From Mucilaginibacter sp. SJ (GTDB taxonomy: Bacteria; Bacteroidota; Bacteroidia; Sphingobacteriales; Sphingobacteriaceae), in NCBI RefSeq assembly GCF_028993635.1, contig NZ_CP118631.1:6386001-6450000 (forward strand): a stretch of DNA of 64,000 bases, read 5' to 3'. How positions within the stretch are numbered: position 1 is the first letter of the stretch; each line of letters opens with the position of its first letter. The position numbers and the translations under genes were made by a program. The notes beneath the pieces are model-generated. The model was not told where the DNA came from. It saw only the letters and a program-made list of their open reading frames with translations, and did not search any database. This document shows positions 44,527-53,135 of the stretch, in pieces.

Positions 44527-46629
44527 TCAATTAGATGTCGCCACGAACGATTTGTTACGTTTTAAAACCACATAATTAGTATGCAGGGTACGGGTCTGAT
44601 CCACAATGAACTGTACAGTTTTAGGGGCATTAGTGGCATCAATAATTATACTATGATATTCGTGATTTTTATTAATAATAGCAAGCGAAATTTTAGGGTT
44701 CCCGGTGATGTACAGGTAGTCGGTTTTGAGTTTTACTGCCGGGATGGTATCCTCATAACCGTTGTTGATAAGCGCTACAGATTGATTACGGAATTGGATG
44801 AAATTACCCTGTTTTCGTAAAAATGCCGACCGGATGTCCTGGTCGGGTTTATACAAAATAACATCACTTATTTTACAGCTATCCAGGTATGGTCTGATGG
44901 AATAATTGTAGGTTTTGTCGGTATCGGCAAGATCAGTTACTATGATAGCATGATCACCGCTTTTAAATACTATCCCCATGTCTTTGCGCAGGTTTAAAAA
45001 GGCGATGCTGTTTGTTGTATATAATCGGTATCTTTTTATGCTGATACTTACAGCTAACAAAAGTATCAACGCAATATTTGCTCTCAGCAGCCATATTTTT
45101 CTATGGTATAAGAAATAAAAAACACAAATGATGATAGCGCAAAGCAGCAGGTGCTCGGTTGCTGTAAGCCATATTTTATTAATGCTTGCAAAGGGCAGGT
45201 GCTCAACCCAGGCCAGTACAGCGTTCATAAGCAGGATGGTTTTTTCGAGGAGCCAGGCAAGGCCGGCAGATATAAAGGAGATTTGTGGTAATAGCAGGTA
45301 AAAGATCCCGCTATACATAATAACAGCCGAGGGAATGATGATGAACAGGTTGCTAAACAAAAAATAAACCGGGAACTGGTGAAAATAAAAAGCACTCAGC
45401 GGGAATGTAATGACCTGCGCGGCAATGGATACCGAACACAAAGCCCAGAGTTTATCGATCCATTTATTAGAAAAAGTAAACCATTCATAAACCACGGGTT
45501 GTAAAACTACCAGGCCGGCAACTGCGAGGTATGACAATTGGAAACCTACATCCGTTATCAGCAAGGGGTTATAAAGCAATAATATAAAAGCCGATATAGC
45601 CAGAATATTTAAATTGTTGATGTACCGGTTGTAAGTTTTACCGATGATAACCGTGCTGATCATGACTGCTGCCCGGCAAACCGCGGGTGAAAATCCGGTT
45701 AACATAGCGTAATACCAAATGATAGGAATAATGATGATCGCTTTGATCACCCTGCCATGTCTGAACCTGTTCAGGAAATTCAGCATAAATGCCAGCAAAG
45801 CCCAAATAATAGCCACATGAGCGCCGGAAACCGATAACACATGAATGGTACCGGTTTTGGAATATGCCTGCAACACATCTTCGCTTAAATCAGCTTTATA
45901 ACCTAATATTAAGGTGGAAGCTACGGCTATAGCGTTTGGATCGTGCATTTGGTTTTTTAGCTTTTCAACCATTTGCTGCCTTAGCGCCAGCGCGTTTGCT
46001 ATGAACGTATTACCGGCGTGTGATTGCATCAGGCGATATTGCCCCGGGTACAAAAACTCCTGGTAATAAATGTTTTGATGGGCCAGGTGCTTTTTATAGT
46101 TAAACTCGGCAGGGTTAAAAGGCGGGTCGATAGCAGCGTATTTACCGGGGATGAGCAGTTCATCGCCATAAGCCAGTTGCATCGCAGCACTATCTTTTAT
46201 GGAAATCATTAACGTCCCGGTTGCCGGGAGGGAATGTTGTTGATTGATGTTCGCCAAAACGTCGGCTGTAAATCGGATCAGCCCGTTTTTTATTTGCGGC
46301 TCATTATTAATGCGTACAAGCAGCCGTTGCGCGGGCAACTTTGAAAAATGACCGGGATTATTAAGTTCGTTATTGTTGATGACAGCTATCCAGCCAGCAA
46401 GAAACAATAATAAGTGAATGATAATTCCGCCAAGCCATCGCCTTTTATAAACTTTAAAGCGGCTGTAATAAAAATTGAGCAGCAGAAATAATATTAGCAA
46501 ACTGGCAAACCCAACAGCCAAGGGCATTAAATAAGCGACAGACCTTAAATTGATTCCAACGCTTATACCTAACAAAAAGGGAATCAGTAAAATAACAACC
46601 GGGATCTCGCCCTTGTGGTTAGCGATCAT
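44527..46629 (-). CDS. comEC: ComEC/Rec2-family competence protein (without metallo-beta-lactamase domain)
   Basis: A 700-residue membrane protein. An N-terminal DUF4131-like region with an OB-like part precedes the competence domain, with HVLSVSGAHVAIIWALLAF, AVCRAAVMISTVIIG and ISAFILLLYNPLLITDVGFQLSYLAVAGLVVL, the hallmark segments. The C-terminal part (after about 540) is soluble but lacks the HxHxDH motif of the metallo-beta-lactamase domain found in many ComECs. The protein forms the inner-membrane channel for single-stranded DNA uptake in other bacteria; uptake competence here is untested. Confidence 0.85.
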   Translation of the reverse strand: MIANHKGEIPVVILLIPFLLGISVGINLRSVAYLMPLAVGFASLLILFLLLNFYYSRFKVYKRRWLGGIIIHLLLFLAGWIAVINNNELNNPGHFSKLPAQRLLVRINNEPQIKNGLIRFTADVLANINQQHSLPATGTLMISIKDSAAMQLAYGDELLIPGKYAAIDPPFNPAEFNYKKHLAHQNIYYQEFLYPGQYRLMQSHAGNTFIANALALRQQMVEKLKNQMHDPNAIAVASTLILGYKADLSEDVLQAYSKTGTIHVLSVSGAHVAIIWALLAFMLNFLNRFRHGRVIKAIIIIPIIWYYAMLTGFSPAVCRAAVMISTVIIGKTYNRYINNLNILAISAFILLLYNPLLITDVGFQLSYLAVAGLVVLQPVVYEWFTFSNKWIDKLWALCSVSIAAQVITFPLSAFYFHQFPVYFLFSNLFIIIPSAVIMYSGIFYLLLPQISFISAGLAWLLEKTILLMNAVLAWVEHLPFASINKIWLTATEHLLLCAIIICVFYFLYHRKIWLLRANIALILLLAVSISIKRYRLYTTNSIAFLNLRKDMGIVFKSGDHAIIVTDLADTDKTYNYSIRPYLDSCKISDVILYKPDQDIRSAFLRKQGNFIQFRNQSVALINNGYEDTIPAVKLKTDYLYITGNPKISLAIINKNHEYHSIIIDATNAPKTVQFIVDQTRTLHTNYVVLKRNKSFVATSN

Positions 46630-46719
46630 ATATCTTTACGATTGTTATTACAGGTAACAGCATGGTTATAGGTTAACCCGACGGTGTTTTAGAAATAAAG
46701 ATAGTTTTTATGCGGAAGA

Positions 46720-47055
46720 TTACAACTGATTGCGTACCTCAAGCAGGAATTTTTTGAGGTTTTCGAGCGAATCGATAACGCGCTGGTTATCTCTGGTATC
46801 GCCCATGTTGTTTTTTAGATGTTCTTTTGCTCCGTTCAGGGTATAGCCCTTATCACGGATGAGGTGGAAGATGATCTTGAAGTTTTCAATGTCTTCGGGG
46901 GTGAAATACCGGTTGCCTTTTTTGTTTTTCTTAGGTTGCAGAACATCAAACTCTTTTTCATAAAAACGTATAAGCGACTGATTAACATCAAACATGGCCG
47001 ATACCTCGCCCATGGTGTAGTACATCTTGCTTATCTCACGTTCTTTATAAGGCAT
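46720..47055 (-). CDS. MerR-family transcriptional regulator
   Basis: A 111-residue protein with YYTMGEVSAMFDVNQSLIRFYEKEFDVLQPKKNKKGNRYFTPEDIENFKIIFHLIRDKGYTLNGAKEHLK, a MerR helix-turn-helix and wing, and a short dimer helix. There is no Cys- or ligand-binding C-terminal domain, so the inducer is unknown. The -7 box lies so close to the ATG at 47055 that either the mRNA is leaderless or translation begins at Met11 (47025). Confidence 0.85.
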   Translation of the reverse strand: MPYKEREISKMYYTMGEVSAMFDVNQSLIRFYEKEFDVLQPKKNKKGNRYFTPEDIENFKIIFHLIRDKGYTLNGAKEHLKNNMGDTRDNQRVIDSLENLKKFLLEVRNQL

Positions 47056-47059
47056 AATA

Positions 47060-47067
47060 CAAATGTA
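47060..47067 (-). promoter_or_regulatory. -7 promoter box (TACATTTG) for the merR gene
   Basis: A perfect TAnnTTTG on the minus strand, 4 bases before the ATG at 47055. Confidence 0.5.
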
Positions 47068-47214
47068 TCTATTTGATTTCGGAATTGGGAATTTCGATTT
47101 CGGAATTTTGCATTAGCCGCTACATTTCTGCAAGTTTAGCCGTCGCCAGGCTCCAGCCGGGTGTTGGCTATTTCACGCCCTCTGGCCGGCGTAACTAAAT
47201 TGCCTTGGTAACAT

Positions 47215-47415
47215 TTATTTGGTTTCGCTCCAGGGCAGGGAAGAGGCTTTGCCTGCTAAAAAATCGGCCTTACGGGCAGCCAGATCTTTGGCCTGTTGTT
47301 CAAGTACCGCATCACTTTCATTATCTATGCGGTAATTATAGTCCAAACTATCAAGAAAAGCCAGGAGCACCCGTTTCTCCTGTTCGTTTTGAATATCAAC
47401 TCTTAAAGTTTCCAT
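47215..47415 (-). CDS. Small antitoxin-like hypothetical protein
   Basis: 66 residues: METLRVDIQNEQEKRVLLAF, LDSLDYNYRIDNESDAVLEQ, then a charged tail. The short strand-helix start resembles small Bacteroidota antitoxin-like proteins that usually precede a RelE/ParE-type toxin, but no toxin frame was found in the next 150 bases. The ATG at 47415 is chosen; a longer in-frame start (47538) would add a hydrophobic stretch that reaches into a palindrome and is unlikely. Function uncertain. Confidence 0.5.
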   Translation of the reverse strand: METLRVDIQNEQEKRVLLAFLDSLDYNYRIDNESDAVLEQQAKDLAARKADFLAGKASSLPWSETK

Positions 47416-47521
47416 AAACAAATTTACACCAAATATGATAAATAGTATTAATTGTATCGACGAAAGGGAGGGGAATATCAGGGAAATCGTTTTTAACCAG
47501 GTGCGGATTGGAAGACAATAA

Positions 47522-47643
47522 ATGAAAAATTTCCACACTAATTTTTACGTATTAATCGAATTACACGAATTGAATCAATTTAAGATTCGTGTAATTCGAT
47601 TAATTGTGGAGAGCTTGCCAAGCATTTGTGTGGAAATTTTTCA
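47522..47643. repeat. Nested perfect palindromic element (122 bases)
   Basis: Outer 16-base arms TGAAAAATTTCCACAC (47522-47537) and GTGTGGAAATTTTTCA (47628-47643) are exact complements. Inside them, 20-base arms at 47550-47569 and 47585-47604 (ATTAATCGAATTACACGAAT and its complement) are also perfect. It looks like a small MITE-like or structured element between merR/antitoxin genes and alaS. Confidence 0.8.
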
Positions 47644-47762
47644 GTATGAGATTAGTAAAACAGATCGGTTTATTTTAAACACGATTTCCCCGGGGTAAAT
47701 ATGATGTAATTAATAAATAAATCCGAAATCGAAAATCCGATATCCGAAATAATTGAAAATCC

Positions 47763-47770
47763 TATCTTTG
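47763..47770 (+). promoter_or_regulatory. -7 promoter box (TATCTTTG) for alaS
   Basis: A perfect TAnnTTTG, 6 bases before the ATG at 47777; it supports that start over an ATG at 47753 and suggests a near-leaderless mRNA. Confidence 0.6.
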
Positions 47771-47776
47771 CTTCCT

Positions 47777-50518
47777 ATGACTGCTACTGAAATACGACAG
47801 GCTTTTCTTGATTTTTTTGTTTCAAAGGGACATACCATCGTTCCTTCGGCTCCAATTGTAATTAAAAACGATCCAACCCTGATGTTCACCAACGCGGGGA
47901 TGAACCAGTTTAAAGATATATTTTTAGGCGAGGCGGCACCCAAGGCCTCCCGCGTGGCGGATACCCAGCGTTGTTTACGCGTGTCCGGCAAGCACAACGA
48001 TCTGGAAGAGGTGGGTATCGATACCTATCACCACACCATGTTTGAAATGCTGGGCAACTGGAGCTTTGGCGACTACTTTAAAAAAGAAGCCATTGCCTGG
48101 AGCTGGGAGCTGCTTACCGAGGTGTACAAGCTGCCTAAAGACCGCCTGTATGTTACCTACTTTGAAGGCGACGAAAAGGAAGGCCTTGAAGCTGATACTG
48201 AAACCTATGAATTATGGAAACAGTATGTAGCGGAAGATCACATCCTCCGTGGTAACAAAAAAGACAACTTTTGGGAAATGGGCGAGACTGGTCCGTGTGG
48301 TCCTTGTTCAGAGATCCACTTTGATAGCCGCCCGGATAATGAGCGTGCCGAAGTAAACGGCGCCACTTTAGTTAATGCCGACCATGATCAGGTTATCGAA
48401 ATCTGGAACGATGTATTTATGCAATTTAACCGCCTTAAAGGTGGTGTATTGCAACCGTTGCCTAACAAACATGTGGATACCGGGATGGGTTTTGAGCGTT
48501 TGGTACGTGTATTACAGGGCAAAACATCCAACTATGATACCGACGTTTTTCAACCAATGATCCAGTTTATTGCCGATAAATCGGGCAAGAAATATAACAG
48601 TGCCGCCAAACCCGGCGATGCCGATTGGAACGATGCTGTAGCTATGCGCGTACTGGCCGATCATATCCGTGCTATCAGCTTTGCTATTGCTGATGGTCAA
48701 TTGCCTGCAAGTAACAAAGCGGGGTATGTGATCCGCAGGATTTTGCGTAGGGCGGTGCGTTATAGCTATCAAACTTTAGGTTTTAAGGAGCCTTTCTTTA
48801 ATCAGTTGGTGCCGTTATTGGCCGAACAGTTTAAGGGAGTATTCAATAATCTTTTCGAGCAAAAGGATTTTGTGCAAAAGGTGATTTTGGAAGAAGAGTT
48901 ATCTTTCTTGAGAACGTTGGAAAAGGGGTTAAGGAGATTTGATGACTTACAAGAAGAAATTATAACTAATAGTCTCGAGAAATTCCCTTCTACTCCAAAG
49001 ACTTTTTCAAGCACGGAAGAAGTTATGAAGGCTATTCAAGATACGGCTAATGCGGCTGCGAATTCTCAAATTGTTGTGCCGGGAAATCTCGCATTTGAAC
49101 TGTTAGATACTTACGGCTTTCCAATTGATTTGACGGAATTAATCTCAAGAGAAAAAGGATGGATAATTGATATGGAAGGTTTTAATTTGGCGCTACAACA
49201 GCAAAAAGAACGTTCTCGCGCTGCCACTGCTATCGATACCGGCGATTGGATCGTCCTAAAAGATGACGAATCTGTAGAGTTTACTGGTTACGACGAAACC
49301 GAAACCATTGCCCATATTGTAAAATACCGCAAGGTAACTGCTAAGGGCAAAGAACAATACCAGCTGGTATTGGATAAAACACCTTTCTATGCTGAAAGTG
49401 GCGGCCAGGTAGGGGATAAGGGCGAACTGGTTTTTCCTGATGGGGAGATCATCCAGGTTACGGATACTAAAAAAGAGAACGGACTGATAGTTCATTTTAC
49501 GGATAAACTGCCGCAGGATATTGACGATGCTTTAACAGCCATTGTTGATCCCGCCTTACGCAGCCAAACCAACAGTAACCACTCGGCTACGCACTTGCTG
49601 CATGCTGCCATGAAACAGGTGTTGGGCAGCCACGTAAATCAAAAAGGCTCATTGGTTAATGCAGATTACCTGAGATTCGATTTTTCGCACTTTGCTAAAG
49701 TTACTGATGAAGAGCTGGCGCAGATCGAGGCCATCGTAAACCAAAAGGTGCGCGAAAATATTCCGCTTAAAGAAGAGCGCAGCGTATTGTATGCCGAAGC
49801 TATTACCAGTGGCGTAACCGCTTTGTTTGGTGAAAAATATGGTGAATACGTACGTGTGATAACTTTTGATGACAACTTTAGCAAGGAGCTTTGTGGCGGT
49901 ACACATGTGAAAGCTACCGGACAAATTGGTTTCTTTAAAATTATTGCCGAAAGCGCCGTAGCCGCCGGTGTTCGCCGTATTGAAGCTATTACCGGTGTTG
50001 CTGCCGAAAAATATATCGTTACTCAAAATGCTTTGGTTAACCAGTTAAAAGAACTGCTTAAAAATCCAAAAGACCTTTCAAAAAGCATTGAAGGTTTGCT
50101 GGACGAAAACGCTAAACTGAAAAAAGAGATCGAAAAATCGATCCTTGAAAAATCATCAGGCTTAAAAACTGAGCTGGCCCAAAAAGCCGAAGCTATTGGC
50201 GATATCAATTTCATCGCCCAAAAAGTAGCCCTGCCTAATGCCGACGCGGTTAAAAACCTGGCTTACCAGCTTAAAGATATCGTATCAAACCTGTTCCTGG
50301 TGCTGGTTGCTGATTTCGATGGCAAACCAGGCATTACTGTGATGATTGCCGAAAACCTGGTGAAGGAAAAAGGCCTGCATGCCGGTAACATTGTTAAGGA
50401 ACTGGCAAAAGAAGTTAAGGGCGGCGGTGGCGGTCAGCCGTTTTTCGCTACCGCAGGTGGCAATGATATAAGTGGATTGGATAATGTACTGGTGAAGGCC
50501 CGGAGTTTTGTAGGGTAA
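47777..50518 (+). CDS. alaS: Alanyl-tRNA synthetase
   Basis: About 913 residues. Class II core with TATEIRQAFLDFFVSKGHTI and PSAPIVIKNDPTLMFTNAGM, NQFKDIFLG, then HHTMFEMLGNWSFGDYFK and MGFERLVRVLQGK. Editing domain with HSATHLLHAAMKQVLGSH (HxxxH) and CGGTHV (Cys/His zinc ligands), and a C-terminal DHHA1 domain ending GGGGGQPFFATAGG. It charges tRNA-Ala and clears mischarged Ser/Gly. The ATG at 47777 is the natural start of the family and follows a -7 box. Confidence 0.96.
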   Translation: MTATEIRQAFLDFFVSKGHTIVPSAPIVIKNDPTLMFTNAGMNQFKDIFLGEAAPKASRVADTQRCLRVSGKHNDLEEVGIDTYHHTMFEMLGNWSFGDYFKKEAIAWSWELLTEVYKLPKDRLYVTYFEGDEKEGLEADTETYELWKQYVAEDHILRGNKKDNFWEMGETGPCGPCSEIHFDSRPDNERAEVNGATLVNADHDQVIEIWNDVFMQFNRLKGGVLQPLPNKHVDTGMGFERLVRVLQGKTSNYDTDVFQPMIQFIADKSGKKYNSAAKPGDADWNDAVAMRVLADHIRAISFAIADGQLPASNKAGYVIRRILRRAVRYSYQTLGFKEPFFNQLVPLLAEQFKGVFNNLFEQKDFVQKVILEEELSFLRTLEKGLRRFDDLQEEIITNSLEKFPSTPKTFSSTEEVMKAIQDTANAAANSQIVVPGNLAFELLDTYGFPIDLTELISREKGWIIDMEGFNLALQQQKERSRAATAIDTGDWIVLKDDESVEFTGYDETETIAHIVKYRKVTAKGKEQYQLVLDKTPFYAESGGQVGDKGELVFPDGEIIQVTDTKKENGLIVHFTDKLPQDIDDALTAIVDPALRSQTNSNHSATHLLHAAMKQVLGSHVNQKGSLVNADYLRFDFSHFAKVTDEELAQIEAIVNQKVRENIPLKEERSVLYAEAITSGVTALFGEKYGEYVRVITFDDNFSKELCGGTHVKATGQIGFFKIIAESAVAAGVRRIEAITGVAAEKYIVTQNALVNQLKELLKNPKDLSKSIEGLLDENAKLKKEIEKSILEKSSGLKTELAQKAEAIGDINFIAQKVALPNADAVKNLAYQLKDIVSNLFLVLVADFDGKPGITVMIAENLVKEKGLHAGNIVKELAKEVKGGGGGQPFFATAGGNDISGLDNVLVKARSFVG

Positions 50519-50522
50519 AAGG

Positions 50523-50725
50523 CTGTCATGCTGAGTGTTTAAATCCGGAGGCCTCTGAAGGTGAAATGACAAAAGAGGGCCTGTCAGTCTGAGCCTGTCG
50601 AAGACTCGCGCGCAGAGGCCTACCCACCATGCTTCGACAGGCTCAGCATGACACCCGTTTTAAGTTGTCATGGGTAGGGCCTCTGCGCGCGACCCTTCGA
50701 CGGGCTCAGGGTGACAGGCCCTCTA
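50523..50725. repeat. Dispersed palindromic repeat, family B, copy 2
   Basis: Same block order as the copy at 41607: TGTCATGCTGAG, AAATGACAAAAGAGGGCC, GAGCCTGTCGAAGACTCG, GCTTCGACAGGCTCAGC, ATGACACCCGTTTTAAG, then a further CCTTCGACGGGCTCAGGG. Inner arms are exact inverted complements (GCCTGTCGAAG and CTTCGACAGGC). It lies directly after alaS. Confidence 0.78.
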
Positions 50726-50801
50726 TAGCAAATAGCATTTCACCGTTCCAACCGGATGTCCAAATTCCCATGACGTGGTGTATAGATAATCTAATAAAAG
50801 T

Positions 50802-50833
50802 AAAAAGACCGCTAAACAGAAGCGGTCTTTTAC
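50802..50833 (-). terminator. Bidirectional Rho-independent terminator
   Basis: AAAAAGACCGCT pairs with AGCGGTCTTTTA around AAACAGA. Both strands end in T-rich tails. It lies 35 bases past the stop of the minus-strand gene at 50868 and also closes the alaS side. Confidence 0.88.
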
Positions 50834-50867
50834 TTATATACTTTTTTGGGGAAAGCCTGTTGGACAA

Positions 50868-51380
50868 TTAATGGTGGTGACCATTTTTGTGTACACGGTG
50901 ATCTGCTCCATGGCTACGTTTAACTACCTTTGTTTTCGGCCTTGAATTATGGTTTACAACCTTAGTGCGGTTAACCACATGTGTGCGGTTTACCACCCTG
51001 GTGCGGTAGTTGTCTCGCACTATAACATTCTTTGTACCGCGATAGCGGGCATAGGTATCACGGTCGTGCGTAAAATAGGTATACGCTCTTGGGCGGTTTA
51101 CGGCCACTTTGTAACCTGTTGCAATGCTGTAGCTGGCATAACGAGGTGGCAATGATCGCCTCCAAACCCAGTTTCCGCCATCCAAATAAACATATTGATG
51201 AGTAGGGACATAATAGTAGCTTTCTACATCGGGTAAGTAGTAATAATTAATACCGGCATATTCGGCGGGTGGGTTCCATAAGCCAACGTTTAAATTTACA
51301 CTTACCTGTGCATTTGTCCTGGTAACCGAAGCTGCAAGAAAAAAACATCCTGCAAGCATTCCTAAAATTAATTTTTTCAT
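50868..51380 (-). CDS. Secreted basic Tyr/Arg/His-rich protein, unknown function
   Basis: 170 residues with a signal peptide ending TRTNAQ. A Tyr-rich segment (INYYYLPDVESYYYVPTHQYVYLDGGNWVWRRSLPP) is followed by a basic region with three near-repeats (RVVNRTH, VVNRTK, VVNHN) and a His/Lys-rich end. Short Tyr-rich secreted proteins of this shape are common in Sphingobacteriaceae but have no assigned role. Envelope location is inferred. Confidence 0.6.
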   Translation of the reverse strand: MKKLILGMLAGCFFLAASVTRTNAQVSVNLNVGLWNPPAEYAGINYYYLPDVESYYYVPTHQYVYLDGGNWVWRRSLPPRYASYSIATGYKVAVNRPRAYTYFTHDRDTYARYRGTKNVIVRDNYRTRVVNRTHVVNRTKVVNHNSRPKTKVVKRSHGADHRVHKNGHHH

Positions 51381-51615
51381 GGTGTCTGTCTAAATATGAA
51401 CACTTATTCAATTTCTGTGCCTGACAAATAAATAGACGGCGACGGGCACAGAAAGTTTAATCATGCTGATGACAGGCATGTTTGAATTGAATATTTCCAT
51501 CAACTGATCTCCAATCATCGGGTATAATCTCTATAACCCCTACCTTACAACTATATAATTGCACTTTTACCGTTGTTTTAAAAGCAAAATGGTGCTGTTA
51601 CTGTATTAATCTTTA

Positions 51616-51623
51616 TATATTTG
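51616..51623 (+). promoter_or_regulatory. -7 promoter box (TATATTTG) for gatB
   Basis: A perfect TAnnTTTG, 42 bases before the gatB ATG. Confidence 0.55.
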
Positions 51624-51665
51624 ACTTTTATACATCAGTAAAATCATAGCTGAATTTTTATTTTT

Positions 51666-53135
51666 ATGACAGTTCTCGCAGACGGGGTAGCTGAAAAGTA
51701 CGAGTTGGTGATAGGCCTCGAAGTACATGCACAGCTATCTACATCAAGTAAGGTATTCTCGGCAGATTCGGCTGCCTTTGGTGCCGAACCTAACCGCCAT
51801 GTTAGCGCGGTATCGCTGGGGCATCCCGGCACTTTGCCCTTTATTAATAAAAAAGCGGTTGAATATGCCGTTAAAATGGGCCTGGCCTGTAATTGCACTA
51901 TCAACCTGAATAACAGCTTCGCCCGTAAGAATTATTTTTATGCCGATCTGCCTAAAGGCTACCAGATCAGCCAGGACCACGCGCCTATTTGCCTTAACGG
52001 TTATGTGCCCGTGAAACTGGCCGATGGCACAGAAAAGAACATAGCCCTGCACCACATTCACATGGAAGAGGATGCCGGGAAAAGTATGCATGATCAGCAT
52101 CATGCCGATTCACTGATCGACCTGAACCGCGCTGGTGTACCGCTGGTGGAAATCGTATCTGAACCGGATATGCGCAGCGCCGAAGAGGCTGGCCAGTTCC
52201 TGACCGAAATGCGTAAAATTCTCCGCTATCTTGATATTTGCGATGGTAACATGGAAGAGGGCAGCATGCGCTGCGATGCTAATATTTCGGTGCGGCTTAA
52301 AGGGGCAACTACCTATGGTAACCGTTGCGAGGTAAAAAACCTTAACTCTATCCGCAATGTGCAGCGCGCTATTGAACATGAGTTTGTTCGCCAGGTAAAC
52401 ATTATTGAAGCCGGCGGTCACATCGATCAAAATACGCTGAACTTTAATGCCGATACCGGCGAAACCTCAGTGCTCCGCTCAAAAGAAATGGCCAACGATT
52501 ACCGCTACTTCCCCGAGCCGGATCTGCCGCCTTTGAAGCTTAGCAATGAATATGTAGATAACATCCGTAAAAGCTTGCCTGCACTGCCCGGACAGTTGTA
52601 TCATAAGTACACTGAGCAATTGGGCTTAACCGCTTATGACGCGTCGGTTATCACCGCTGATAGGGACACAGCCTTTTATTTTGAATCGCTGATAAAACAT
52701 ACCGATCATTATAAAGCCGCTGCCAATTGGCTCATGGGGGCTGTGCGCTCATACCTGAATGATCATAACCAAACCATTGGTAACTTTGCTGTTACGCCGC
52801 AAAACCTTGCCGCACTCATCAAACTAATTGACACCGGGGTGATAAATAATTCTGTAGCTTCGCACAAATTATTCCCTGCCATGATCAAAGAGCCCGGCAA
52901 AAAACCGGATGATTTGGCTAAGGAACTTAACCTGCTGATCAGTGCCGATGGCGATGATGTGACCCGTTTTATAAAGGATGCTATCGCCAAATATCCTGAT
53001 AAGGTTAAGGAATACCAAAAGGGCAAAAAGGGCGTTTTAGGCCTGTTTATGGGCGAGATCATGAAAAGTTCAAAAGGGAAGATCGACCCACAGAAAACTA
53101 ACCAGCTATTGATAAAGGAATTAGAAGCTAAGTAA
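51666..53135 (+). CDS. gatB: Asp-tRNA(Asn)/Glu-tRNA(Gln) amidotransferase subunit B
   Basis: A 489-residue protein. KYELVIGLEVHAQLSTSSKVFS, CNCTINLNNSFARKNYFYADLPKGYQISQ and MEEGSMRCDANISVR are the GatB signatures; the C-terminal YqeY-like tRNA-binding domain covers about 345-489. With GatA and GatC it transamidates mischarged Glu-tRNA(Gln) or Asp-tRNA(Asn). GatA and GatC are not in the window, as is usual in this phylum. The thioredoxin-like gene starts on the base after its stop. Confidence 0.95.
   Translation: MTVLADGVAEKYELVIGLEVHAQLSTSSKVFSADSAAFGAEPNRHVSAVSLGHPGTLPFINKKAVEYAVKMGLACNCTINLNNSFARKNYFYADLPKGYQISQDHAPICLNGYVPVKLADGTEKNIALHHIHMEEDAGKSMHDQHHADSLIDLNRAGVPLVEIVSEPDMRSAEEAGQFLTEMRKILRYLDICDGNMEEGSMRCDANISVRLKGATTYGNRCEVKNLNSIRNVQRAIEHEFVRQVNIIEAGGHIDQNTLNFNADTGETSVLRSKEMANDYRYFPEPDLPPLKLSNEYVDNIRKSLPALPGQLYHKYTEQLGLTAYDASVITADRDTAFYFESLIKHTDHYKAAANWLMGAVRSYLNDHNQTIGNFAVTPQNLAALIKLIDTGVINNSVASHKLFPAMIKEPGKKPDDLAKELNLLISADGDDVTRFIKDAIAKYPDKVKEYQKGKKGVLGLFMGEIMKSSKGKIDPQKTNQLLIKELEAK

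Noticed and set aside
47056..47214. Search for a toxin partner of the antitoxin-like gene
   Set aside because: No frame with toxin motifs in either direction.
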